A DNA stretch of 64,000 bases from Limnohabitans sp. (lineage in GTDB: Bacteria > Pseudomonadota > Gammaproteobacteria > Burkholderiales > Burkholderiaceae_C): NCBI GenBank assembly GCA_030158125.1, contig JAOATL010000013.1, positions 126,879-190,878 of the forward strand, given 5' to 3'. The translations under genes and the position numbers were made by a program. Positions 17,587 through 26,144 of this stretch are shown here, in pieces; within the stretch, counting starts at the first letter, position 1, and every line of letters begins with the position of its first letter. Under the pieces are notes generated by a model, which was not told the DNA's origin, did no database searches, and was given only the letters and a program-made list of their open reading frames with translations.

Positions 17587-18887
17587 CATTTGACAAGGCG
17601 AGTTCACTGCCTTCAGGTGCTGGCAGAACCTTGGCGCAAAAACTGATTGCGCGGGCTGCGGGCCGCTCGCAGGTCAGAGTGGGTGACGTGCTCACTTGCC
17701 AAGTTGATTTGGCCATGTTCCATGACTCGTCTGGCCCGCGCCGTCTCAAGCCCATGTTGGCCGACATCGGTGCGCAAATTTGGGATCGCAACAAAGTGGT
17801 GTTGGTGCTGGACCATTACGTGCCGGCACAAGACGAAGATGCCCAAAAGATCATTCAAGTCACGCGCGATGTGGCCAAAGAATGGCAACTGCCCCATGTC
17901 ATTGACTCCGAAGGCATTTGCCATGTGGTGCTGCCAGAGCGAGGCCACTTGAAACCTGGATATTTTTGTGTGGGTGGTGACTCGCATTCGCCCACAGGCG
18001 GTGCGTTTGGCACCTACATGTTTGGCATTGGTGCCACTGAAATGTTGGGCGTGGTGGCCACTGGTGAAATTTGGGTGCAAGTGCCCCAAACAATGCGCAT
18101 GGTGTGGTCGGGTGCCTTGCAAAAAGGTGTCTGCGCCAAAGACATGATGCTGCACATGATTGGCAAGTTTGGCATGAATGGTGGCAACTACCAAGCTGTT
18201 GAATTTGCCGGTGACACAGTGCGCGGCTTGGGCATGCAAGAGCGCATGACCTTGTCCAACATGAGTGCAGAAATGGGCGCCCAAGTGGGGCTGATTGCTG
18301 CTGATGCGGTGACCACTCAGTATTTGAAATCGGTGGGCGTGACAGATGCGCAATTAGAAGCCAGTCATTTTTTCCAAACCGATGAAGATGCCGACTGTCA
18401 GCGTTTTGAATTTGACGCGACGCAATTGAGTCCTCAGATTGCCGCGCCACACAGTCCAGAAAACACGAAATCCGTTGCAGCCTTTTCGGACATCAAGCCC
18501 ACGGTGGCCTACATCGGCGCATGCACTGGCGCCAAATTAGCCGATTTGCGTGCTGCCGCAGAAGTTTTAAAAGGCCGTCAAGTGGCTCCAGGCATCCAGT
18601 TGCTGGTGGCGCCGGCCAGTGCACGTGATCAGGCACAAGCGGCGCGTGAAGGTGTGATGCAAATTTTGACCGATGCCGGTGCCAGCGTGTTGCCCAATGC
18701 GTGTGGTGCCTGTGCGGGTTATGGCGGGACGTTCCAAGAGGGGGCCACCGTGATCTCCAGCACAGCACGCAACTTCCAAGGCCGCATGGGCCCGGCCAGT
18801 GTGCAGGTGTATTTGGCGTCTCCTTGGTCCGTGGCAGCGGCTGCTGTGACGGGCAACATCTCTGATGTGCGGGAGCTCTTGTCATGA
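17583..18887 (+). CDS. Aconitase/LeuC-family hydratase, large subunit
   Basis: A 434-residue [4Fe-4S] hydro-lyase large subunit (3-isopropylmalate dehydratase-like). Motifs include VGGDSHSPTGGAFGTYMFGIGATE, MGAQVGLIAAD, IGACTGAKLADL and the cluster cysteine pair NACGACAGYGG. Substrates of this family include isopropylmalate, citraconate, maleate, homoaconitate and 2,3-dimethylmalate. No other leucine-pathway genes (leuA, leuB) are here and the setting is catabolic, so a role in hydrating an unsaturated diacid is inferred. Overlaps its small subunit by 4 bp. Confidence 0.87.
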   Translation: MTFDKASSLPSGAGRTLAQKLIARAAGRSQVRVGDVLTCQVDLAMFHDSSGPRRLKPMLADIGAQIWDRNKVVLVLDHYVPAQDEDAQKIIQVTRDVAKEWQLPHVIDSEGICHVVLPERGHLKPGYFCVGGDSHSPTGGAFGTYMFGIGATEMLGVVATGEIWVQVPQTMRMVWSGALQKGVCAKDMMLHMIGKFGMNGGNYQAVEFAGDTVRGLGMQERMTLSNMSAEMGAQVGLIAADAVTTQYLKSVGVTDAQLEASHFFQTDEDADCQRFEFDATQLSPQIAAPHSPENTKSVAAFSDIKPTVAYIGACTGAKLADLRAAAEVLKGRQVAPGIQLLVAPASARDQAQAAREGVMQILTDAGASVLPNACGACAGYGGTFQEGATVISSTARNFQGRMGPASVQVYLASPWSVAAAAVTGNISDVRELLS

Positions 18888-19423
18888 GCCGAGCTGCGCT
18901 CAAAACCCACAAAGTTTGGCGCGTTGGCGCCAATGTGGACACCGATGCTTTGGCACCAGGCGCCTACATGAAGCATGGCATCGAAGTGATTGCTGCGCAT
19001 TGCTTGGAAGTTCATCGCGCCGATTTTGCAGGTGCCGTGAAGCCCGGCGATGTCTTGGTGGCGGGGCCTAACTTTGGCATTGGTTCTTCCAGAGAGCAAG
19101 CAGCTGGGGCTTTGAAACAGTTGGGCATGGCTGCCGTCATTGCGCCGTCGTACAGTGGTTTGTTTTTTAGAAACGCCTTTAATTTGGGTCTGTTGTTGCT
19201 GACGTGCCCCGAAGCAGAAAGTCTGCAAGAGAACGAGCACGTGCAATTGACCTACGAAGGCACAACACCTCAAGTGTTGACAGCATCGGGACGGTTACTG
19301 GCTTGTGCGCCAGTCCCTTCTTTTTTAATGGACATGGTCAATGCCGGTGGCTTGGTCAACGTGCTGAAGCAGCGCATGGCAGCCAAGTCATCCGCGGCGT
19401 CTGATGCCAGTTTGTCTGCTTAA
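18884..19423 (+). CDS. Aconitase/LeuD-family hydratase, small subunit
   Basis: A 179-residue swivel-domain subunit. The conserved GPNFGIGSSREQAAGALKQLG loop (about 61-81) carries the substrate-binding Ser-Ser-Arg, and FRNAFNLGLLLL is typical of LeuD. The N-terminal segment VWRVGANVDTDALAPGAYMK matches the family. It is coupled to the large subunit by an ATGA overlap and should form the active heterodimer with it. Confidence 0.87.
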   Translation: MSRAALKTHKVWRVGANVDTDALAPGAYMKHGIEVIAAHCLEVHRADFAGAVKPGDVLVAGPNFGIGSSREQAAGALKQLGMAAVIAPSYSGLFFRNAFNLGLLLLTCPEAESLQENEHVQLTYEGTTPQVLTASGRLLACAPVPSFLMDMVNAGGLVNVLKQRMAAKSSAASDASLSA

Positions 19424-19447
19424 TTTTTCCCAATGAATGGACATCCA

Positions 19448-21136
19448 ATGAGTGAGCGAAAGCCTCAAAACCCTGCGGCCCTTGATCCTGTCACTCTGGC
19501 GGTTTTAAAAGGGCGTTTAGAGCAAGTGGCCGATGAGATGGACGCCACCTTGTATCGCAGCGCCTTCAATCCCATCATTGCTGAAGCGCACGATGCGTGT
19601 CATGGCATTTACGACGGTGTGTCTGGCGACACGCTGGTGCAAGGCAAATCAGGCTTGCCCGTGTTTGTGGGCGCGATGGCCTTTGCAGTTCGCGCTGCGG
19701 CCAAAGCGGCTGCCACGCGCGGTGGCATGCAGGATGGTGACATTTGGTTGTTCAACGACCCGTATGAAGGCGGCACACACGCCAACGATTTCAAATTGGT
19801 GCGCCCATTTTTTCGCAATGGCCAATTGTTTTGCTTCTTGGCGTCAGCCGCGCATTGGCACGATGTGGGCGGTGCGGTGCCAGGTAACTACAACCCTGCC
19901 GCCACTGAATGCTGGCAAGAGGCTGTGCAAATTCCACCGGTGCGTATTTTGCGTGCAGGTGTGTTGGACGAAGACGTGTTGGCCATTTTGCGCGCCAACA
20001 CCCGCTTGCCCGACAGCCTCTGGGGTGACCTGAATGGTCAACTCGCCGCGTTGGAATTGGGCGCCAAGCGCTTGAATGGTTTGCTCGATGAATATGGCGA
20101 CGCCAAAGTGGCGCAAGCCATGGTGGAGTTACGCTCGCGCGCCGTGCGCTTGATGCGCTCGCACATTAGCAGCTTGCCCGATGGCTGCTACAGCTTTGAA
20201 GATGTGCTGGACAACGATGGTGTGGTGGACACACCGCTCACCATTGCTTTGGACATGACCGTCAAGGGCGATCGATTGGCGCTGGATTTTTCACGCACGT
20301 CTGCGCAGTGTGCCGGTCCCGTGAACATTTCCAAAGCCACGGCAGTGGCAGCTTGTTATGTGGCGTTGAAACATGTGTTCCCCGATGTGCCGGCCAATGC
20401 TGGTGTGCTCGATGCCGTCGATTTCATCATTCCCGATCGCTTGGTGATCAGTGCAGAACGCCCACGCCCCGTGGGCGGTTACACCGAAACCATTTTGCGC
20501 ATGATCGATGTGATTTTCAGTGCCACGGCATTGGCCGATCCCAAGCGCGCTGTGGCGCATGCCTACGGCACCATCAATGCGTTGTCGATTGCGGGCCATC
20601 GCACCGATGAAAAACGCAAAGGCCAGCGTTGGGTGATGTTCAGCTTTTTTGGCGGTGGCCATGGCGGTCATTCTGACGCCGATGGTTTGTCGCACAGCAA
20701 TGCGCCTATTTCTACCGCCACCATTCCCCCTTTGGAAATTTTGGAAGCGGCTTACCCTGTGCGTTTTACGCAATGGGCCTTGCGCGCCAATTCAGGGGGC
20801 GATGGCCAACACCGCGGAGGCTTGGGTGCCGTCTACGAAATTGAATTGTTAGAAGATTCGGCCGAAGCCTTTATTTTTGGCGAGCGCGGCAAAGCCTCGC
20901 CCAAAGGCATTGCGGGCGGACAGCCTGCCTTGCCCAATGTGTTTGAGTACGAAAATGAGGGCGTGTGGAAAACACCGCCCATGGTTTCTAAGATGCTGGG
21001 CATTCGGTTGAAAAAAGGCGAGCGCGTGCGTTTACAAACACCGGGCGGCGGCGGTTGGGGCAAGCCCAGCGATCGCAGCGCAGAAGCGCGCGCCAAAGAC
21101 ATTGAAGAAGCCTACGTTTCAAAGGAAAAATCATGA
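19448..21136 (+). CDS. Hydantoinase B / oxoprolinase family subunit (HyuB-like)
   Basis: Protein of about 562 residues with the HyuB pattern: LDPVTLAVLKGRLEQVADEMDATLYRSAFNPIIAEAHDACHGIYD, LFNDPYEGGTHANDFKLV, and a C-terminal GERVRLQTPGGGGWGKPSDR. HyuA/HyuB pairs carry out ATP-dependent opening of cyclic amides (N-methylhydantoin, 5-oxoproline) or ATP-dependent carboxylation of ketones. ATG 19448 has a weak GGA before it; ATG 19433 in the same frame is an alternative. Overlaps the HyuA-like gene by 4 bp. Confidence 0.9.
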   Translation: MSERKPQNPAALDPVTLAVLKGRLEQVADEMDATLYRSAFNPIIAEAHDACHGIYDGVSGDTLVQGKSGLPVFVGAMAFAVRAAAKAAATRGGMQDGDIWLFNDPYEGGTHANDFKLVRPFFRNGQLFCFLASAAHWHDVGGAVPGNYNPAATECWQEAVQIPPVRILRAGVLDEDVLAILRANTRLPDSLWGDLNGQLAALELGAKRLNGLLDEYGDAKVAQAMVELRSRAVRLMRSHISSLPDGCYSFEDVLDNDGVVDTPLTIALDMTVKGDRLALDFSRTSAQCAGPVNISKATAVAACYVALKHVFPDVPANAGVLDAVDFIIPDRLVISAERPRPVGGYTETILRMIDVIFSATALADPKRAVAHAYGTINALSIAGHRTDEKRKGQRWVMFSFFGGGHGGHSDADGLSHSNAPISTATIPPLEILEAAYPVRFTQWALRANSGGDGQHRGGLGAVYEIELLEDSAEAFIFGERGKASPKGIAGGQPALPNVFEYENEGVWKTPPMVSKMLGIRLKKGERVRLQTPGGGGWGKPSDRSAEARAKDIEEAYVSKEKS

Positions 21137-23181
21137 GCCAGAAACGCTGGGTGGTGGGGGTGGACGTGGGCGGCACGTTTACTGATTTGTTTGTGCTCGA
21201 TGAGCAAACCGGAACCGCACGCATTGTGAAAGTGCCTTCAACACGCGGCGAAGAAGCGCGCGGTTTCATGAATGGCATTCAGAAAATTTCAGACGATGGT
21301 TCTGCTTCGGGCGTGGCCAGCATTGTGCATGGCACCACGGTGGGTACCAATGCTTTGCTTGAGCGCAAAGTAGCGCGCACCGGCATCATCACCACACGCG
21401 GTTTTCGCGATGTGTTGGAAATGCGCCGCCGTGATCGGCCTCAAACCTGGGGTTTGCGCGGTAGCTTCACGCCCATCGTGCCACGCGCTTTGCGCTTGGA
21501 AGTGGACGAGCGCGTCTTAGCCGATGGTCAAATTCACACGCCCGTCGACATCGATCAGGTGAAAGCGCAAGCGCAAGCTTTGCTCGATGCCGGGTGCGAA
21601 GCGGTGTGCGTGTTCTTCATCAATGCCTATGCCAACATGGCCAACGAGCAGGCCGCCGTGGCCGCCGTGCGCGCCATCTGGCCCAACCCTCACGTGACGG
21701 CCGCCAGCGAAGTCTTGCCCGAAATTCGCGAGTTTGAGCGCTGCTCCACAGCCACCTTGAACGCCGCTTTGCAGCCCGTGGTGGGAAGCTATTTAACCCG
21801 TTTGGAATCTGATTTGCGCGGCCAAGGCTTTGAAGGCGAATTGCTGATTGTGCAAAGCAATGGCGGCGTCATGTCGCGTCAAACCGCTTGCGATGTACCC
21901 GTTCGCACGGCTTTGTCGGGACCTGCTGCTGGCGTGATGGCGTGTGCCGCCATTGCGCGTGCAGCCGGCTATCCCAATGTGATGACGGGCGACATGGGCG
22001 GCACCTCGTTTGATGTGTCCTTGGTGGCGCAAGGCGAAGCGGCCTTGGCGGCGCAAACTTCCATTGAGTTTGGCTTGGTGGTGCGCTCCCCCATGATTCA
22101 AATTGAAACCATTGGCGCGGGCGGCGGCTCCATTGCCTCCGTGGACGCCAGTGGCATGTTGCAAGTGGGTCCCGAGTCGGCTGGCAGTGTGCCAGGCCCG
22201 GCTTGCTACGACCGTGGCAACACACGACCTACCGTGACCGATGCCAATGTGTTTTTAGGCCGCATTGCCGCCGACCGTCCTTTGGGCGGTGGCTTGCTGC
22301 AAGCCTTGCGCGCGGACCTTTCTGAGCAGGCCATTCAAAAGCATGTAGCAGAGCCTCTGGGCCTGAGCACTTTGGAAGCAGCTGAAGCCATTTTGACAGT
22401 GGCCAATGCCAAGATGGCCGGCGCTGTGCGCGTGGTGTCCATTGAAAAAGGTCACGACCCCCGTCAATTTGCATACATGCCTTTTGGCGGCGGTGGTGGC
22501 TTGCATGTTTGCGCCATGATGCGGGAAGTGGGCGTGGCCACAGGCATCGTGCCACGTTACCCCGGCGTGACATCGGCCTTGGGTTGTGTGATGGCCGACA
22601 TGCGCCATGACGCTGTGCAAACATTAAATCAGGCCTTGAGCGATGTGAACTTCACAGAGGTCTTGTCGCGCATCGATCAATTGGCAGAGGCGTGCCAAGC
22701 GCGCCTTGATTCTGCTGGCGTGCGCTTTGTGGCCGTCGATGAAAACATTGCGCTCGACATGCTGTTTACCGGCCAAACCCACACACTGCAAGTGAACGTT
22801 CAACGTTCTCAGTTGTCAGCCGAAGGTTTGCGCCAAGCATTTACAGAGGCGTATCAAAACGCCTTTGGCCGAGTGCTCGAAGGCCCCGTGATTCGCGTGA
22901 TGAACTTGCGCTATGCGCGCATTGGTCGTCGTCCTAAATTTGACTTGTCAGTGTTGGCTCCCGTGGGTGCCGGCAGCACGCAGCCTTTGGGCGTGCAGCG
23001 TGTGTACCACCAAGGTCAGTGGTGGGATGCCCAGCGCTACGCCCGATTGGAATTGCCGATTGGCGCCAAGGTGAATGGCCCGGCCATTTTGGAGCAGGCC
23101 GATACCACCGTGTGGTTGGAGCCAGGCTTTGTCGCCAAAGTGGATGACATGGGCAATTTACGGGTCACTGCGCAAGCTTGA
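21133..23181 (+). CDS. Hydantoinase A / oxoprolinase family subunit (HyuA-like)
   Basis: A 682-residue ASKHA-fold ATPase subunit. The N-terminal phosphate loop VVGVDVGGTFTDLFVLD, IVHGTTVGTNALLERK, MTGDMGGTSFDVSLV and FGGGGGLHVCAMMREVG are diagnostic. It works with the HyuB-like partner just upstream. The pair cannot be assigned to hydantoin, oxoproline or ketone chemistry from sequence alone. AAAGGA precedes the ATG. The downstream isochorismatase-type gene suggests amide products. Confidence 0.9.
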   Translation: MSQKRWVVGVDVGGTFTDLFVLDEQTGTARIVKVPSTRGEEARGFMNGIQKISDDGSASGVASIVHGTTVGTNALLERKVARTGIITTRGFRDVLEMRRRDRPQTWGLRGSFTPIVPRALRLEVDERVLADGQIHTPVDIDQVKAQAQALLDAGCEAVCVFFINAYANMANEQAAVAAVRAIWPNPHVTAASEVLPEIREFERCSTATLNAALQPVVGSYLTRLESDLRGQGFEGELLIVQSNGGVMSRQTACDVPVRTALSGPAAGVMACAAIARAAGYPNVMTGDMGGTSFDVSLVAQGEAALAAQTSIEFGLVVRSPMIQIETIGAGGGSIASVDASGMLQVGPESAGSVPGPACYDRGNTRPTVTDANVFLGRIAADRPLGGGLLQALRADLSEQAIQKHVAEPLGLSTLEAAEAILTVANAKMAGAVRVVSIEKGHDPRQFAYMPFGGGGGLHVCAMMREVGVATGIVPRYPGVTSALGCVMADMRHDAVQTLNQALSDVNFTEVLSRIDQLAEACQARLDSAGVRFVAVDENIALDMLFTGQTHTLQVNVQRSQLSAEGLRQAFTEAYQNAFGRVLEGPVIRVMNLRYARIGRRPKFDLSVLAPVGAGSTQPLGVQRVYHQGQWWDAQRYARLELPIGAKVNGPAILEQADTTVWLEPGFVAKVDDMGNLRVTAQA

Positions 23182-23209
23182 ACCCAGTGCGCACAAGACA
23201 AACGAAAGC

Positions 23210-23830
23210 ATGGCCATGACTCAGCATTCAAAGATTCCTGCGGCTCGCACCGCCCTGATCATTGTGGATTTGCAAAACGACTTTTTGTCGCCGCAAGGCG
23301 CTTATGCGCGTGGCAACACTGTCAGTGCAGAAGCCTTGTTGTTGCCTGCGCGCGTAGCGCCCGTGGCCCAAGCTTTGAAAGCACAAGGGGGCTATGTCGC
23401 GGCCAGCCAATTTACCTTGTGGCCCGATGCCAAAGGCGAACCGATGGTGTCGCCGCATTTGTTAGAAAAGCGGCCCTTCTTACGCAAAGGCGATTTCGCG
23501 CCTGGCAGTGTGGGTCAAGCCAATGTGCCAGAACTCAAAGACTGCGTGGACTTGGTGGTCTGCAAAGTGGCGTACTCTGCATTCTTCAACACCCAACTCG
23601 ATTGGGTGCTGCGCAAAGCGGGCATTGAAACCGTGGTGGTGTGCGGCATTGTGACCAACGGTGGCGTGGCCAGTACCGCACGCGATGCCCACCTGCGCGA
23701 TTACAAGGTGGTGGTTTTGAGCGATGGCTGCGCCGCTTTCAGCGATGCCTTGCACCAAGCCTCCTTGGCCGACTTGGCCTCGATTGGCAAAGTGACGACT
23801 TGCAGCGAATTTGTCAGCAGCTTGGTATGA
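23210..23830 (+). CDS. Isochorismatase-family cysteine hydrolase
   Basis: A 206-residue protein with the family triad: Asp in TALIIVDLQNDFLS, Lys in LVVCKVAYSAFFNT and the nucleophile Cys in VVVCGIVTNGGVASTARDA, preceded by a cis-peptide-like turn. Relatives hydrolyse N-carbamoyl compounds, maleamate, biuret or nicotinamide. Behind a HyuAB pair, an N-carbamoyl or open-chain amide is the natural guess. ATG 23210 was chosen, because the longer frame to 23075 lies inside hyuA; ATG 23216 is an alternative. The stop overlaps a chain of start codons leading to the next gene. Confidence 0.87.
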   Translation: MAMTQHSKIPAARTALIIVDLQNDFLSPQGAYARGNTVSAEALLLPARVAPVAQALKAQGGYVAASQFTLWPDAKGEPMVSPHLLEKRPFLRKGDFAPGSVGQANVPELKDCVDLVVCKVAYSAFFNTQLDWVLRKAGIETVVVCGIVTNGGVASTARDAHLRDYKVVVLSDGCAAFSDALHQASLADLASIGKVTTCSEFVSSLV

Positions 23831-23862
23831 ACGTCACATGAACGTCAAATGAACGTCAAATG
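23827..23862 (+). repeat. 11-bp tandem repeat making three stop-start mini-ORFs
   Basis: ATG codons at 23827, 23838, 23849 and 23860 lie exactly 11 bp apart. The first three each open a four-codon frame (M-N-V-T/K) whose TGA overlaps the next ATG. The first ATG overlaps the isochorismatase stop and the last begins the flavoprotein gene. Confidence 0.85.
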
Positions 23863-25236
23863 AACCCCTCTGAAGAAACCCTCCACACACCGGTGGCCAT
23901 TGTTGGCGCAGGTGCTTGCGGGCTGACAGCCGCACTGGCTTTGCACAGGCAAGGCGTTGAGTGTGTCGTGCTTGAACGCGACACAGTGCCAGCGGGTTCT
24001 ACCGCTTTGTCGTCTGGCTTTGTGCCAGCGCCTGCAACCCGGGTGCAAAAAGCAGCCAAGGTGCAAGACAGCCCAGAGCTGTTCGCGCAAGACATTCAAC
24101 ACAAAGCGCATGGTCAAGCCGCCCCTGCGTTGGTCAAGGCCTACAGCGAAGCCATTGGCCCGGCCATGGATGCGCTAGAAACCCACCACCACATCCCTTG
24201 GCAATTGCTCGATCAGTTTTTGTATCCAGGCCACAGCGTGCACCGCATGCATGCCGTCCCTGAAAAAACCGGTGAAGGTTTGATGACCCGTCTGCGTGCA
24301 GCGGCAGATGCGGCTGGCGTGGTGGTTCTTACCCAAGCGCATGTCACGGCACTTCATGCCGACAGCGCAGGGACCGTCCAGGGCCTGAGTTATTCACAAC
24401 CCGATGGCAGCATCTCCCAGTTGTCGTGCGATGCTGTTGTTTTGGCGTGCAATGGTTTTGGTGGCAATGCCGACATGGTGAAGCAACACTTGCCCGCTAT
24501 GAAAGATGCGCAGTATGCAGGTCATGTTGGCAACGATGGCAGTGCCGTAGCTTGGGGTTTGCAGTTGGGGGCCGCCTTGGCTGATATGGGCGCCTACCAA
24601 GGCCACGGCTCTTGGGCCATTCCACAGGGCAGCCTCATTTCTTGGGCGCTCATGATGGAGGGGGGTGTGCAGATCAATACCCTGGGTGAGCGCTTTCACG
24701 ATGAAACGCAAGGCTACTCAGAAGCTGCTGTCCAAGTGTTGAATCAGCCTGATGGGCTTGCGTGGAATGTCTTCGACAACCAACTCCTGCGCTTTGCACA
24801 AGACTTTCCAGACTTTGTGGCTGCGCAAGCTGCAGGTGCTGTGAAGTCTGCAGCTGATGTGGTGTCATTGGCAGCCATCATCGGTTGTTCAGTTGAGTCA
24901 CTTGAAAAAACCATGTCTTCAGTCAATTCCAGCACGGGCGCAGACGCATGGGGCCGAACATTCAAGAGACCTTTGCTGGGTCCCTTTCATGCCATCAAGG
25001 TCACCGGTGCTTTGTTTCACACACAAGGCGGGTTGAACATCAACGCCTATTGCCAAGTGCTCAAGCCCAATGGCGAGACCTTACCCAATTTGTATGCCGC
25101 AGGTGGCGCTGCACGAGGTGTCTCGGGCGCTGAAGTGTGGGGTTATCTTTCAGGCAATGGATTGCTCAGTGCCATTGCAGGTGGCCACATTGCGGCACAG
25201 GCTGTTGCACAAAAAATTTCGGAGAAAACAAGATGA
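23860..25236 (+). CDS. FAD-dependent oxidoreductase (fumarate-reductase flavoprotein-like)
   Basis: A 458-residue flavoprotein. The N-terminal FAD motif VAIVGAGACGLTAALALHRQGVECVVLER is followed by a succinate dehydrogenase/fumarate-reductase-type core (AVVLACNGFGGN, GVQINTLGERFHDET) and C-terminal NLYAAGGAARGVSGAEVWGYLSGNGLLSAIAGG. Relatives include fumarate reductase-like, tricarballylate and 3-ketosteroid dehydrogenases. It has no signal peptide, so it is cytoplasmic. It probably adds or removes a C=C bond in the pathway, which would supply or consume the hydratase substrate. It is coupled to both neighbours by overlaps. Confidence 0.85.
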   Translation: MNPSEETLHTPVAIVGAGACGLTAALALHRQGVECVVLERDTVPAGSTALSSGFVPAPATRVQKAAKVQDSPELFAQDIQHKAHGQAAPALVKAYSEAIGPAMDALETHHHIPWQLLDQFLYPGHSVHRMHAVPEKTGEGLMTRLRAAADAAGVVVLTQAHVTALHADSAGTVQGLSYSQPDGSISQLSCDAVVLACNGFGGNADMVKQHLPAMKDAQYAGHVGNDGSAVAWGLQLGAALADMGAYQGHGSWAIPQGSLISWALMMEGGVQINTLGERFHDETQGYSEAAVQVLNQPDGLAWNVFDNQLLRFAQDFPDFVAAQAAGAVKSAADVVSLAAIIGCSVESLEKTMSSVNSSTGADAWGRTFKRPLLGPFHAIKVTGALFHTQGGLNINAYCQVLKPNGETLPNLYAAGGAARGVSGAEVWGYLSGNGLLSAIAGGHIAAQAVAQKISEKTR

Positions 25237-26144
25237 CTTCCAAAGCCACAGCTACCTCTACTTCCACCTCAACTGCCACCCCCAATTTGGCACTGAGACT
25301 TCAGCAGCCCACGGCGCTGTTAGCCCCCGGCATTTACGATGCCTTCAGTGCATTGATCGCTGAGCAGGCCGGCTTTGAAGCCTTGTATTTGTCGGGTGCG
25401 TCGATCGCCTACACCCGCTTGGGCCGGTCTGACATTGGCCTCACCACAGCCACCGAAGTGGCGCAAACCTTGGCGCACATCACCGATCGCATCAAGGTGC
25501 CCGTGATCGTGGATGCCGATACTGGCTTTGGCAATGCGCTCAATACACAGCGCACCGTGCGAGACTTTGAACGTGCGGGTGCGGCCATGATTCAAATTGA
25601 AGATCAAACTTTTCCCAAGCGATGTGGTCATTTGGATGGCAAAGGCGTGGTGCCCGTGGCTGAAATGCAGGGCAAATTGAAAGCGGCATTGGATGCACGT
25701 CATAGCGGCAACACTTTAATTTTGGCGCGCACAGATGCCTTGGCGGTTGAAGGAATAGATGCTGCCTTAGACCGTGCAGAAGCCTATTTGGCCTGCGGCG
25801 TGGATGCCTTGTTCATTGAAGCCTTGCGAAGTCCTGAGCAGATGGATCGCGCTTGCAAACAGTTTGCGCACCGCATACCTTTGTTGGCCAACATGGTGGA
25901 GGGCGGACAAACGCCCATTCAAAGCGCCACAGAGTTGGGTGACCGCGGTTTCAAAATTGTGATTTTTCCCGGGGGCACGGCTCGGGCTGTGGCGCATACC
26001 TTGCAAGGCTACTACGGCAGTTTGCATGCGCACCAAACCACCACACCTTGGCGCGACCAGATGCTCAATTTTGATGAGTTGAACCAACTCATTGGCACAC
26101 CAGAATTGTTGGCTCACGGAAAACAGTACGATGCCAAAGTATGA
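25233..26144 (+). CDS. Isocitrate lyase / PEP mutase family lyase (methylisocitrate-lyase-like)
   Basis: A 303-residue TIM-barrel enzyme. The motif FPKRCGHLDGKG (about 130-141) has the catalytic cysteine of the lyase branch (PrpB, dimethylmalate lyase) and not of PEP mutases. VIVDADTGFGNALN and ILARTDALAVEGIDAALDRA carry metal and substrate residues. Expected chemistry is retro-aldol cleavage of a malate-like acid to a keto acid plus a carboxylate. ATG 25233 follows GGAGAA and overlaps the previous stop. A Ser/Thr-rich N-terminal tail (SKATATSTSTSTATP) is unusual. Confidence 0.87.
   Translation: MTSKATATSTSTSTATPNLALRLQQPTALLAPGIYDAFSALIAEQAGFEALYLSGASIAYTRLGRSDIGLTTATEVAQTLAHITDRIKVPVIVDADTGFGNALNTQRTVRDFERAGAAMIQIEDQTFPKRCGHLDGKGVVPVAEMQGKLKAALDARHSGNTLILARTDALAVEGIDAALDRAEAYLACGVDALFIEALRSPEQMDRACKQFAHRIPLLANMVEGGQTPIQSATELGDRGFKIVIFPGGTARAVAHTLQGYYGSLHAHQTTTPWRDQMLNFDELNQLIGTPELLAHGKQYDAKV

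Noticed and set aside
17583-19423. Leucine biosynthesis leuCD
   Set aside because: No leuA or leuB nearby, and the genes are embedded in a catabolic operon with HyuAB and a lyase, so a biosynthetic role is less likely.
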